A stretch of DNA of 64,000 bases from Parabacteroides massiliensis (GTDB lineage Bacteria > Bacteroidota > Bacteroidia > Bacteroidales > Tannerellaceae). The DNA lies in assembly GCF_900155425.1 (NCBI RefSeq), contig NZ_LT700189.1:1419787-1483786 (forward strand), in the 5' to 3' direction. Made by a program: the position numbers and the translations under genes. The notes below the pieces were generated by a model. It ran no database searches and had not been told where the DNA came from. It worked only from the letters and a program-made list of their open reading frames with translations. Shown in pieces: positions 9,575-18,132 of the stretch (position 1 is the first letter of the stretch; each line of letters starts with the position of its first letter).

Positions 9575-11452
9575 ATGAAGAAAAGAATCCTCTTCCTCCT
9601 TGCCCTATATTGCTTGTGGCTGCCGCTACTGGCGATCCAGAAGCCTGTGTTTATGTTGTACCATCAGACCTTAGCGAGCGGATGCTCGCTAATCGATTAC
9701 CTGAAGGTAATTACACACGGGTTGTTGTTGGACTGCACGATGGCGGGCTATCTGACGGCGTTACCTTTGCTGATGACGTTGGTTTCGGTTTGGTTGCCGG
9801 GAACTTTTTACAGGAAACTGCTGAAAGGATATTTCGGGATCATGGCAACATTGATCGCAGCGATCTTCTCCGTGGATGTGGCTTTATACGGCTATTGGGG
9901 ATTCAGGCTGGATGCGACGCTTTTCTTCTATCTTCAATCACCCGCCGATGCGATGGCAAGCGTACCGGTGGGACAGTTCTTTGCCCAGTTGCTGATGTTT
10001 GCCGTATATGCTTTCGGGATATACGGGGCGTTGAAGAGGTTTATCGTACCGCTCTTTCCTAAAACACCGGTACGGAAACGGTTAGTAGGAAGTCTTATCA
10101 TTATCCTGGCGGGAGGAATACTCTTCATCCCGATACGAGGAGGGGTAACGACTTCGACGGCAAACGTGGGGATGGTCTATTTCAGCCAAAACCAGTTCCT
10201 CAACCATTCGGCAATCAATCCTTGCTTCAGCCTGATTGCTTCACTTAGCAAGCAACAGGATTTTGCATCACAATTCAATTTCTTCCCGGAGGAGGAAAGA
10301 AAGGAAATAATGGGAACCTTGTCCCCGTACCCGATACGGAGTGGCAAAGGGACAAACCCCACAGATGCAGATTCACGGCAAGAGCCTCCGCAAGCCCTTC
10401 TCAATACCTCTCGTCCGAATATATTGATTATCCTGATGGAAAGTTTCTCGGCAAACGCGATCGGAGCGGTAGGCGGAGATTCCGTCATTACGCCTAACCT
10501 GAACCGGTTGAGCCGGGAAGGAGTACTTTTCACAAACATGTATGCCAATTCGTTCCGAACAGACAGAGGAATCGTTTCGGTGCTGAACGGATATCTGGCT
10601 CAGCCGACTACTTCCATCATGAAGTATCCGGCAAAAAGCCAAACGCTCCCTTCCATTGCCAAGAGCCTGACAAACGAAGGATATGTTGCCGACATGCTGT
10701 ATGGCGGAGACATCAACTTCACTAATATGCAGAGTTATTTCTTCAGTTCCGGTTACAGCCGGATCACGGCTGACCGTGATTTTCCTCTTACCAGCCGCCT
10801 GAGTAAATGGGGAGCGAACGACGATGTGACGTTCCGCCACCTGTATGAAGACATCAAAAACCGGGACAACCAAGCACCCTGGCTCAGTACCTTCCTGACG
10901 TTAAGCAGCCATGAGCCATTTGAAGTACCCTACCACCGGTTAGACGAAATGGGGCTGTATCCGAACTCGGTTGCTTTCACGGACAGTTGTATCGGCAACT
11001 TTATTGACAAACTGAAAGAGCTGCCGGTATGGGAGAATACACTGGTCATTTTTGTTTCCGACCACGGATATCCTTACCCGAAAGATGTGGTCAACTATGA
11101 ACCTCGCCGCTACCATATTCCGATGCTCTGGATCGGCGGTGCGGTGAAAGAACCTGTCGTGATTGACAAATTAGCCAACCAGACGGATCTTGCCGCCACC
11201 TTGTTGAACCAGTTAGGAATCGATCACGACGCATTCACTTTCAGCCGGAACATCCTAAGCCCCGATTATCCGGAATATGCTTTCTATACTTATTCCAACG
11301 GGTTCGGGTTTATCGACAGCACCGGTATCTCCGTCTATGACAACGAAGGGAACAAACCGCTGATCGAAACGCCTCGCGAAGGCAGTGACCTGCGACTCCG
11401 CAAAGGAAAGGCGCTCCTGCAAACCCTGTACGACGATTTAGGGAACCGATAA
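9575..11452 (+). CDS. LTA synthase-family sulfatase-fold membrane enzyme
   Basis: The 625-residue protein starts with about five TM helices (residues 1-190) and carries an extracytoplasmic alkaline phosphatase/sulfatase-fold domain. Key stretches are RPNILIILMESFSANAIGA (metal-binding Glu), FRTDRGIVSVLNG with the likely nucleophile Thr, and FVSDHGYPY (Asp-His metal ligands). This is the LtaS/MdoB/phosphoethanolamine-transferase-like build. In a Gram-negative Bacteroidales it probably transfers a phospho-alcohol head group from a phospholipid to a surface glycan or lipid, but the acceptor is unknown. It is likely translated from the ABC-F transcript, as the gap is 4 bp. Confidence 0.88.
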   Translation: MKKRILFLLALYCLWLPLLAIQKPVFMLYHQTLASGCSLIDYLKVITHGLLLDCTMAGYLTALPLLMTLVSVWLPGTFYRKLLKGYFGIMATLIAAIFSVDVALYGYWGFRLDATLFFYLQSPADAMASVPVGQFFAQLLMFAVYAFGIYGALKRFIVPLFPKTPVRKRLVGSLIIILAGGILFIPIRGGVTTSTANVGMVYFSQNQFLNHSAINPCFSLIASLSKQQDFASQFNFFPEEERKEIMGTLSPYPIRSGKGTNPTDADSRQEPPQALLNTSRPNILIILMESFSANAIGAVGGDSVITPNLNRLSREGVLFTNMYANSFRTDRGIVSVLNGYLAQPTTSIMKYPAKSQTLPSIAKSLTNEGYVADMLYGGDINFTNMQSYFFSSGYSRITADRDFPLTSRLSKWGANDDVTFRHLYEDIKNRDNQAPWLSTFLTLSSHEPFEVPYHRLDEMGLYPNSVAFTDSCIGNFIDKLKELPVWENTLVIFVSDHGYPYPKDVVNYEPRRYHIPMLWIGGAVKEPVVIDKLANQTDLAATLLNQLGIDHDAFTFSRNILSPDYPEYAFYTYSNGFGFIDSTGISVYDNEGNKPLIETPREGSDLRLRKGKALLQTLYDDLGNR

Positions 11453-11487
11453 CCTTTCCTATTACTCTCTGCAATAGCGACTCACGC

Positions 11488-11964
11488 CTATTCCTCTTGT
11501 TTCTCTTCCGTCAACAGTGTGCCATCATCATCCCAGGTACGCCAAACACCACTTTTTCTTCCTTTGGTATAAAACATCTCGAAGCGGAGAACGCCTTTAT
11601 CGTTCCACACCCGCCAAGGACCGTCTTTCAGCCCCTCTTTATAGGAAGCGATACCTGTCAGTTGTCCGGCTTCGTTATAAGTACGCCACTCTCCATGAAA
11701 GATGCCATGATAGTAAGAACGGACTTCCGCAATCTTACCGTCAGGATAATAAATCACATAAGTTCCTTCGGGACGGCCGTCTTTGAGGAAAAGCTCCATC
11801 TTCAACATACCGTCATCATAAAACTCGGTATAACGGCCGGTGTAAGGAGTTGTTTGAGACTTGTCCGTATAATACTGGCCTTCGCTAAGGAACAAGTCCT
11901 GCGCCTGGATCACCAGGGCAGAACTTGCCAACAATGTCGATGTTAATAATAATCTCTTTATCAT
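11488..11964 (-). CDS. Exported MORN/YwqK-type repeat protein
   Basis: The 158-residue product has a signal peptide (MIKRLLLTSTLLASSALVIQAQ) and about four repeats with the pattern W-R-x-[WY]-[DN]-x-x-G-x-L, for example GPWRVWNDKGVLRFEMFY and GVWRTWDDDGTLLTEE. This matches MORN-like repeats of the YwqK family. Such proteins are sometimes called antitoxins, but the secretion signal argues for a periplasmic or surface role here. It follows the beta-helix lipoprotein gene by 5 bp and is probably the last gene of that operon. Confidence 0.85.
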   Translation of the reverse strand: MIKRLLLTSTLLASSALVIQAQDLFLSEGQYYTDKSQTTPYTGRYTEFYDDGMLKMELFLKDGRPEGTYVIYYPDGKIAEVRSYYHGIFHGEWRTYNEAGQLTGIASYKEGLKDGPWRVWNDKGVLRFEMFYTKGRKSGVWRTWDDDGTLLTEEKQEE

Positions 11965-11969
11965 CCTTT

Positions 11970-13610
11970 TTAATATTCAGTGTTCTGCGGATCCCAGTTT
12001 GTCCAACCTGCTGTCCAATCGTTCGTTCCGTCAAAAGCTCCTTTGTAGGTTACTTTTTCGAAGAATCCGTTGTTCAAAACTTCATCAACAAATTCGGCAC
12101 CTTGTACGACAGAAGCAACGACAGAAGAATAATCGCCATCTTTTGAGATAATCTCGTTGGTTGTTGCCAAAATCGTATTGTTGCCGGCGCGGTTGAAGAA
12201 GTTCTCGCTAACCTTTTCATCATCATAGAAATTCTTCCACATACCGGCAAAGATTACATTCTTCACGGCGATACCGTCGTTAGCCGTACCTTTCTTATCC
12301 GTTGCACGAAGTCCGTAAGGCCATCCTGTGAATACAGAGTTATAGACGTTCAGGCTCGAATTACGGCGTAAGTGCATAGCTGCTTGAAATTTACCTCCTT
12401 TAGCACCATTGGCGGCATCGGCTGTCTTTGCTTCAACCTCGGCTTGTGTCATATCGGATACTTTTCCGTAGAACGGACCGATCAAGGTCACGTTTGAAAA
12501 GACAGGTTTCGTAAGCGGAGTGTTGGAAGAACCACTTCCGTCATTATCGGATTCGAAACCGTTAGAGTCGGAAGTATCGGCGATATCCTTGTCACGTACG
12601 CTCAACAAGAACTGCAAGTTACCGGTATAGCCATAATCGGTATCGAAATCATCGTCCCAACCCTTGTATGCCACCAGGTGTTTGGCATTGACCGTTCCTC
12701 CGAACCATTCATACGAATCGTCATTGGAATAAGACACCTGTATGAATTCCACTTCCGTACCGCTACCGACTCCTCCGAATGTCAGACCGTTGATCTCTTT
12801 GTCCGGTTCCAAAGGATAGCCGGCAAACTCAATGCGGACATATTTCAACTTTCCTGAACTTTCACCGTTAAATTCATCGGAGGTCGTATTGCCATATTCC
12901 GTTCCCGGTCCACCTTCAATAACCGGTCTTTTAGTTTGGTTTACACGGGCATTGCCACAAATAATCAAGCCTCCCCAATCTCCCGTCACACGTTTACCCG
13001 GTTCTTTATCGGAAGTAAAGACAATCGGTTTGTCAACCGTTCCCTCAGCCATGATCTTCGCTCCAGGTTCGATAATCAAAGATGCAGCTTTTTCACCGGG
13101 AGCAACAGATATACCCTTGATAATCGTTCCTGCTTCGATTGTCAAGGTAGCCCCCGACTTTACATAAACAAAACCTTTCAGATAGTTCTTATCTGCAGCA
13201 TTCAACGTAAGATCGGATGTGATCTCACCCTCCAGAATCACCTCATGGAAAGACGGAGCATCTTTTGAAATAGTCACGGCGCAAGTAGCTGTCTTATTGC
13301 CGTCTTTTGTCGTAGCGGTGATCGTTGCAGCACCCTCAGCAACCCCAACCACCTTACCGGCATCTACTGTTGCCACCTTTTCATCGGATGAACTCCATAT
13401 TATCGTTTTATCTGTTGCATCGTCCGGAGTAATCGTGGCGGACAATATCACAGACTCACCCACCTTGACAGTTGCAGTCGTAGGGCTTACGGCAACAGCC
13501 GACACTGCTATAGAACCATCGGGCTTGTCATCTTCACTACAAGATACAGTTCCAAACATAACGGCCAATGCACATACAGAGGCCAAACTTTTCAATAGAA
13601 ATCTGTTCAT
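11970..13610 (-). CDS. Surface lipoprotein with bacterial Ig-like domain and beta-helix-like domain
   Basis: This 546-residue protein has a lipoprotein signal (lipobox FGTVSC near residue 24). A BIG2-type Ig-like domain follows (about 35-118, AVSPTTATVKVGESVILSAT ... VVGVAEGAATITATTKDG). The rest is a repeat-rich region with motifs such as SGATLTIEAGTIIKG and GDWGGLIICG, typical of a right-handed beta-helix. Proteins of this type often sit beside a TonB receptor in Bacteroidetes, as here (44 bp after it). It is probably the surface partner of that receptor, by analogy with SusD. The ligand is unknown. Confidence 0.8.
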   Translation of the reverse strand: MNRFLLKSLASVCALAVMFGTVSCSEDDKPDGSIAVSAVAVSPTTATVKVGESVILSATITPDDATDKTIIWSSSDEKVATVDAGKVVGVAEGAATITATTKDGNKTATCAVTISKDAPSFHEVILEGEITSDLTLNAADKNYLKGFVYVKSGATLTIEAGTIIKGISVAPGEKAASLIIEPGAKIMAEGTVDKPIVFTSDKEPGKRVTGDWGGLIICGNARVNQTKRPVIEGGPGTEYGNTTSDEFNGESSGKLKYVRIEFAGYPLEPDKEINGLTFGGVGSGTEVEFIQVSYSNDDSYEWFGGTVNAKHLVAYKGWDDDFDTDYGYTGNLQFLLSVRDKDIADTSDSNGFESDNDGSGSSNTPLTKPVFSNVTLIGPFYGKVSDMTQAEVEAKTADAANGAKGGKFQAAMHLRRNSSLNVYNSVFTGWPYGLRATDKKGTANDGIAVKNVIFAGMWKNFYDDEKVSENFFNRAGNNTILATTNEIISKDGDYSSVVASVVQGAEFVDEVLNNGFFEKVTYKGAFDGTNDWTAGWTNWDPQNTEY

Positions 13611-13654
13611 AATAAAAACATTTTGTTTGTAATAGAGATATATTCTGATTCACT

Positions 13655-16453
13655 TTAAAACTTAAGGGAAACACCGATATTAATATCCACTCCCGGACGA
13701 TAGCTGCGTACCAACTGTTCCCGTTCACGCTTGCCTCCATTCTCGTCCGTCAGCTTCACGAACTGCTTGTATTCGATTTTGGAGTTCAGCATATCCTGGA
13801 TTCCCGCCTTGATCTCGACAACCTTGCCTATCTTCTTCGAGAAGGTCAGGTCCAGAGAGTTACGAGGCATCTCATATATGTCGGGAATATCTTCATTCTG
13901 GTTCTGCATTGGAACACCGACCGACTCGATACGTTTCCCGATACGGTTGTAAAGCAGCGAGGCTGAGATTCCTTTGTCGTCATGTTGATAAAACAGACCG
14001 GCATTCACCAGATAAGGAGATTGCCCCGCCAACGGCCGGTCACGTTCAGGCGCTCCATCCTCAAAGCGAACACGGCTATGGATATAGGCGGCATTGCAAA
14101 CCAGGCTCAACCCTCTCAATCCGATAAAGTCGAGTTTTTTCTTCACATCCAGCTCAAGACCGAACGTCTCGGCATTCTTAGCATTGTGATAGGTATATTG
14201 CAAACCGGAACCCGCCTCGTTATAGGTTTCCTCTATCGGATCCTTAAATCGTTTGTAGAAAGCTCCGACCGTTATCATCTCGCCGGATGCCGGATAGAAT
14301 TCATAACGTACCTCCAGGTTGTCAGCATAGGCGTTCTTCAATTCGGTATTACCGACGATATTCGCATCTCGCTCGAAATTAAAATACACATATGGCACTA
14401 CCTCACGAAACTCCGGCCGGTTGACCGAGCGACCATAAGCAGCACGCATAAGGTGTTTCGCAGACAGGTTGTAAGAGACATTGATGGAAGGGAAGAAATC
14501 GGTCGTCCGGTTATCCAGGTGGACCGGAGTCGTACCGTCCGAACTATAACCATCCATTTTCAGGTTATAGTATTCCATGCGGACACCGATATTGGCATTC
14601 AGAGCCTCTCCGTAGTTCAACTTGGCAGAGACATAAGCTGCTCCCAAGATATTTTCGGATGTATAGGAATCACTGTTTGTCGTCGTCTCACGCATCCATA
14701 TCCGGTCTGCCGAAATGTTTTCATCGCAGAACAACCCTGTATAATCCCAGTCGGCATACCGGTCATATCCTTTGCCCAACAGATTGTAACCGAACCGGCG
14801 GGCATCAAACGTACGGTTCTTATATTCTCCGTAGGCACCCCCATTAAGCACAGGAGTGAACTTATCGGAGACCGTAAACTTATGTTCATAATTAGCGGCA
14901 AGCGAAGCACTGTGATCCTTCAGGTCTTGATAGTAGCGCATCGGATCGGAGACATAGTAGTTCGGTAAGTCTGTCTTTGTCTCATCGAGGATAGAATTCA
15001 CGATCTTACGGTCCGGCTCCCGATAGGATGCAAAGGCATAACCGGCAGTCCAGTCTACTTTGTTGATATTCTCTTGCAACGTATGTGTGCCACTGAGCTG
15101 TCCTGAGTAGGTCGTGCGTCCGGTATAAAGGGATTCCCACTTGCGAATATCCTTGTCGGAGTAATAGTTCATCCCAGCCCGTTGTGTCAAAGCAGAAACT
15201 CCACGCTGACTGAAAAAGTTACGGAACTCATACTTATGGCCACCTTTCATAAACGACCAGTTGAACAGGGCTCCTAACTTAGAAGTATTCTTATAGCGAA
15301 CATCATTATATTCAAAGCGAGGACGTGAGACATCGTTCGCCACATCATAGGCAATATAGTTGTTATTCACCGTTTCCGAATAATCGTAGCCGGTACTCCA
15401 GTTTACATTCGTAATATTTCCGATTTTCCAGTCGCCAGTATCATACGAACGATGCGAAGTGAGCGATATCTTTTGGTCCGGAATAGCCGTAAAACGATTG
15501 ATCTCCCATCGCTGGTTGATCCGGCGCGTAAAGGCAGCGGCTTCCTCTATCGAATAATCCCCTAAATGAGAGGGGAAAGATGATGGCAGACTCCGTGCGC
15601 CGGCTCCAAACCCAAAGTAATCTTTCCAACTCCCGTCTGTCAGCCGAAAACTTTGGAAAGTAGCATTTGTATTGAATCCCATTTGATAAGAGACATTGAA
15701 AGTGTTCCCGTCCGGTATATTCTTAGTCATCACTTGCACAAATCCTCCTGAGAAATCAGCAGGCAATTTGGCTGACGGACTTTTATAGACCATCATATTG
15801 TCGATCAACGAAGAAGGGAGCACATCGAATGAGAAAGCCCGGCTGTCCGTCTCGCTTGAAGGAGTGGTCGCATTGTTCAGCCATACATTATTATATCGTT
15901 GCGCCAAACCTCGGACCACCACAAACCGATCATCCACAATCGTAAGGCCCGGAATACGGCGCAACACCTCGGCAGCATCACTATCCTGCGTCTTGCTGAT
16001 CTGTTGGGCGGAAATGCCGCTTACGACCGGCAAACTTTTCCGCACCGTATTGATTATAGCGGTTTCTGTTCCTAATTTCCGCTGTGCCACGACCACTACG
16101 TTCTGAAGTTGCAGGTCTGCATCGGACAGTTCGATCCTCAACACCGATTCCTGGTGTGCTTTCACCACGACATCCTGGATGGTTTCCGATTTATAAGAGA
16201 CATAAGAAGCGATAATCGTATATTTTCCCGGTTTGACATTCTCTATACGGAAGTTTCCCTCCACATCGGCAATCGCTCCCACCGTAGTCCCTTCGATCAC
16301 GACAGAAGCGCCGATCAGCGCATCTTTGAATTTGGCATCCGACACCGTTCCGCAGATAACGCCCGTCTGCGCCCAGACTGACAGTGAGAGAAAACTTCCC
16401 AACAACAAAAGAAAGAACCTCTTCACATTTCCTGTTTCACACTTGTTTTCCAT
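13655..16453 (-). CDS. TonB-dependent outer-membrane receptor (non-SusC type)
   Basis: The 932-residue protein has a signal peptide, a carboxypeptidase-regulatory-like domain (about 30-115, GVICGTVSDAKFKDALIGAS) and a plug (VLRRIPGLTIVDDRFVVVRGL). The barrel ends in an outer-membrane aromatic terminus (VDINIGVSLKF). It lacks the SusC signature extension and the SusC length of about 1000 residues. With the beta-helix lipoprotein and the MORN protein it forms a three-gene minus-strand operon. A membrane AraC-type regulator is transcribed divergently from the same 280-bp gap, so that regulator probably controls it. The substrate is not evident. Confidence 0.92.
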   Translation of the reverse strand: MENKCETGNVKRFFLLLLGSFLSLSVWAQTGVICGTVSDAKFKDALIGASVVIEGTTVGAIADVEGNFRIENVKPGKYTIIASYVSYKSETIQDVVVKAHQESVLRIELSDADLQLQNVVVVAQRKLGTETAIINTVRKSLPVVSGISAQQISKTQDSDAAEVLRRIPGLTIVDDRFVVVRGLAQRYNNVWLNNATTPSSETDSRAFSFDVLPSSLIDNMMVYKSPSAKLPADFSGGFVQVMTKNIPDGNTFNVSYQMGFNTNATFQSFRLTDGSWKDYFGFGAGARSLPSSFPSHLGDYSIEEAAAFTRRINQRWEINRFTAIPDQKISLTSHRSYDTGDWKIGNITNVNWSTGYDYSETVNNNYIAYDVANDVSRPRFEYNDVRYKNTSKLGALFNWSFMKGGHKYEFRNFFSQRGVSALTQRAGMNYYSDKDIRKWESLYTGRTTYSGQLSGTHTLQENINKVDWTAGYAFASYREPDRKIVNSILDETKTDLPNYYVSDPMRYYQDLKDHSASLAANYEHKFTVSDKFTPVLNGGAYGEYKNRTFDARRFGYNLLGKGYDRYADWDYTGLFCDENISADRIWMRETTTNSDSYTSENILGAAYVSAKLNYGEALNANIGVRMEYYNLKMDGYSSDGTTPVHLDNRTTDFFPSINVSYNLSAKHLMRAAYGRSVNRPEFREVVPYVYFNFERDANIVGNTELKNAYADNLEVRYEFYPASGEMITVGAFYKRFKDPIEETYNEAGSGLQYTYHNAKNAETFGLELDVKKKLDFIGLRGLSLVCNAAYIHSRVRFEDGAPERDRPLAGQSPYLVNAGLFYQHDDKGISASLLYNRIGKRIESVGVPMQNQNEDIPDIYEMPRNSLDLTFSKKIGKVVEIKAGIQDMLNSKIEYKQFVKLTDENGGKREREQLVRSYRPGVDINIGVSLKF

Positions 16454-16489
16454 TCCTCTTAATACTTGTTACATTCATTTATTCGTTGG

Positions 16490-16497
16490 CAAAAGTA
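16490..16497 (-). promoter_or_regulatory. -7 promoter motif of the TonB receptor operon
   Basis: The minus strand reads TACTTTTG, fitting TAnnTTTG, 37 bases before the receptor start at 16453. It faces the motif of the divergent regulator gene at 16665-16672. Confidence 0.4.
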
Positions 16498-16664
16498 GAC
16501 GGAACGTATTGCAGGATGATGTAAACGAGATTACATTATAAAAACGATTATTACAAACCGTTTACAACAAAAAAAGAAATAATCCCTTCATCGACCGAAA
16601 ACATTTCTCTCCTCCCCCATAACAGATTTGAATAAAAAAGAACAGTCGAGAAGCTATTTTATAG

Positions 16665-16672
16665 TATCTTTG
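16665..16672 (+). promoter_or_regulatory. -7 promoter motif of the membrane AraC-type regulator
   Basis: TATCTTTG on the plus strand fits TAnnTTTG and lies 62 bases before the ATG at 16734. Confidence 0.45.
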
Positions 16673-16733
16673 GAAACAATTAATATCGTAAGATGGCTAT
16701 GTGAAGAATGAGACACATAGCATCAACGGCAGA

Positions 16734-17909
16734 ATGGACATACATATCTTATATATCATCGCGTATGCCACCAGCATCACTTCATGCCTGGGCAGTTGTG
16801 TCATCCTGCTGTTCCTGAACCACGGAAACATCGAGACCAACCCTGTCTATTTGAAGGCACGACGCATCCTCGCACTTGCGACCTTCCTCGTAGCTGCCGG
16901 TCACATCGTCTCGCTTACCGTCAGAAAATGGCAACCCGTCGTGTTGGACATCGCCTCGTTTCCCGTCGTTCTGATCGCCTCTTCGCAAGCCCTGTTGTTC
17001 ACTTTTTCGTTGATCCTGCTGTTCAATGGGCAATATGTCACCCGGCGGCGAATCCTACTGTACGCTGCCCCTTCCCTTCTCTTCACCTTGGCTTACATCG
17101 GCGCATCCTTGATCTGGAAGGATCATCCCGTCTATATATATCAGGGATGGGAATCATTGGTTATAAATCCGCCTTTCCTAATCCGCTCACTCTATCTACT
17201 GACGTATATCATCCAGTTAGGCTTCTATACGAAACTGTTCCTACGCGAACGGCACATCTACCTCTCCCTCTTGGGAGAAGTGAAACCCGAAGACAGGTGG
17301 CTCAAGCTCGGACAGGTGACCAACGCGTTCTTCCTCGCAGCCGGTATCGGTCTTTGTGCGCTGAGCCTCGCCTTGAATCCGCATTTGCCACACGAAATCT
17401 TCGTGACCTTCCTGTTCGCTGTCTTCTATTTTGCTTTCGGAATCTTCTACGCGAATTTCAGTTCCACATACCAGAATGTCCGGACTCGCATCCGTGAACA
17501 AAATACTCTCTTTTCTCCTCCCGCTGAAGCAGACATGGATGAATTGATCTGCTACCTGCAACCGGATGACGACAACAACCGTCTCTTCAAAGACATAGAA
17601 GCCTACTTCAAGAAGGAGCAACCCCATCTGGATCCGAACTTCAAAATATCCGACCTACCCAAAGCAATCGGTGCAAACCCGCACAAGCTATCGACCGCCG
17701 TTGGCCGCGCTACAGGGCTGACAGTCCAGGATTATGTACTTCGCATCCGTATCCGCCATTCTGCAGACTTGCTGTTACTGCCCGAAAATGCCGACCGTAA
17801 GATCGAAGACATCGCTTTCTCCTCCGGTTTCCAGTCTACAAGTACCTATAACCGGAATTTCATGAAACTAATGAAAACAACTCCTTCTCTGTTCCGGAAC
17901 CGCCTCTGA
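16734..17909 (+). CDS. Membrane-anchored AraC-family transcription regulator
   Basis: The 391-residue protein starts with about six to seven hydrophobic segments (for example ILYIIAYATSITSCLGSCVI and ALLFTFSLILLFNG). It ends in an AraC-type double helix-turn-helix (about 305-391, KISDLPKAIGANPHKLSTAV ... IEDIAFSSGFQSTSTYNRNF). This pattern is a one-component membrane regulator that senses a signal in or across the inner membrane. ATG 16734 was preferred to the GTG at 16701, since the first TM helix begins right after it. The gene is divergent from the TonB receptor operon, its likely target. Confidence 0.82.
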   Translation: MDIHILYIIAYATSITSCLGSCVILLFLNHGNIETNPVYLKARRILALATFLVAAGHIVSLTVRKWQPVVLDIASFPVVLIASSQALLFTFSLILLFNGQYVTRRRILLYAAPSLLFTLAYIGASLIWKDHPVYIYQGWESLVINPPFLIRSLYLLTYIIQLGFYTKLFLRERHIYLSLLGEVKPEDRWLKLGQVTNAFFLAAGIGLCALSLALNPHLPHEIFVTFLFAVFYFAFGIFYANFSSTYQNVRTRIREQNTLFSPPAEADMDELICYLQPDDDNNRLFKDIEAYFKKEQPHLDPNFKISDLPKAIGANPHKLSTAVGRATGLTVQDYVLRIRIRHSADLLLLPENADRKIEDIAFSSGFQSTSTYNRNFMKLMKTTPSLFRNRL

Positions 17910-18132
17910 TAGGAATACCCCTGTCTCCTGATAGAAACACCTCTATCCATTCGGGAAAAAGACTCACCCTGCGCATCTTTCGCGGATTTCGACCATAACT
18001 TTACGGATTTTAGGCATCCTTTCCACTCTTTTCCCCACATCTTTGCCGTCGAACGGTTAACGTCCGGCTTACCACCGGGCACTAATACATTACCATCATG
18101 CCCAACGAAGAAAAAACAATTCTAATAATTAT

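Noticed and set aside
11488-11964. YwqK-type antitoxin of a toxin-antitoxin pair
   Set aside because: A clear signal peptide and no toxin gene next to it make a toxin-antitoxin role unlikely.
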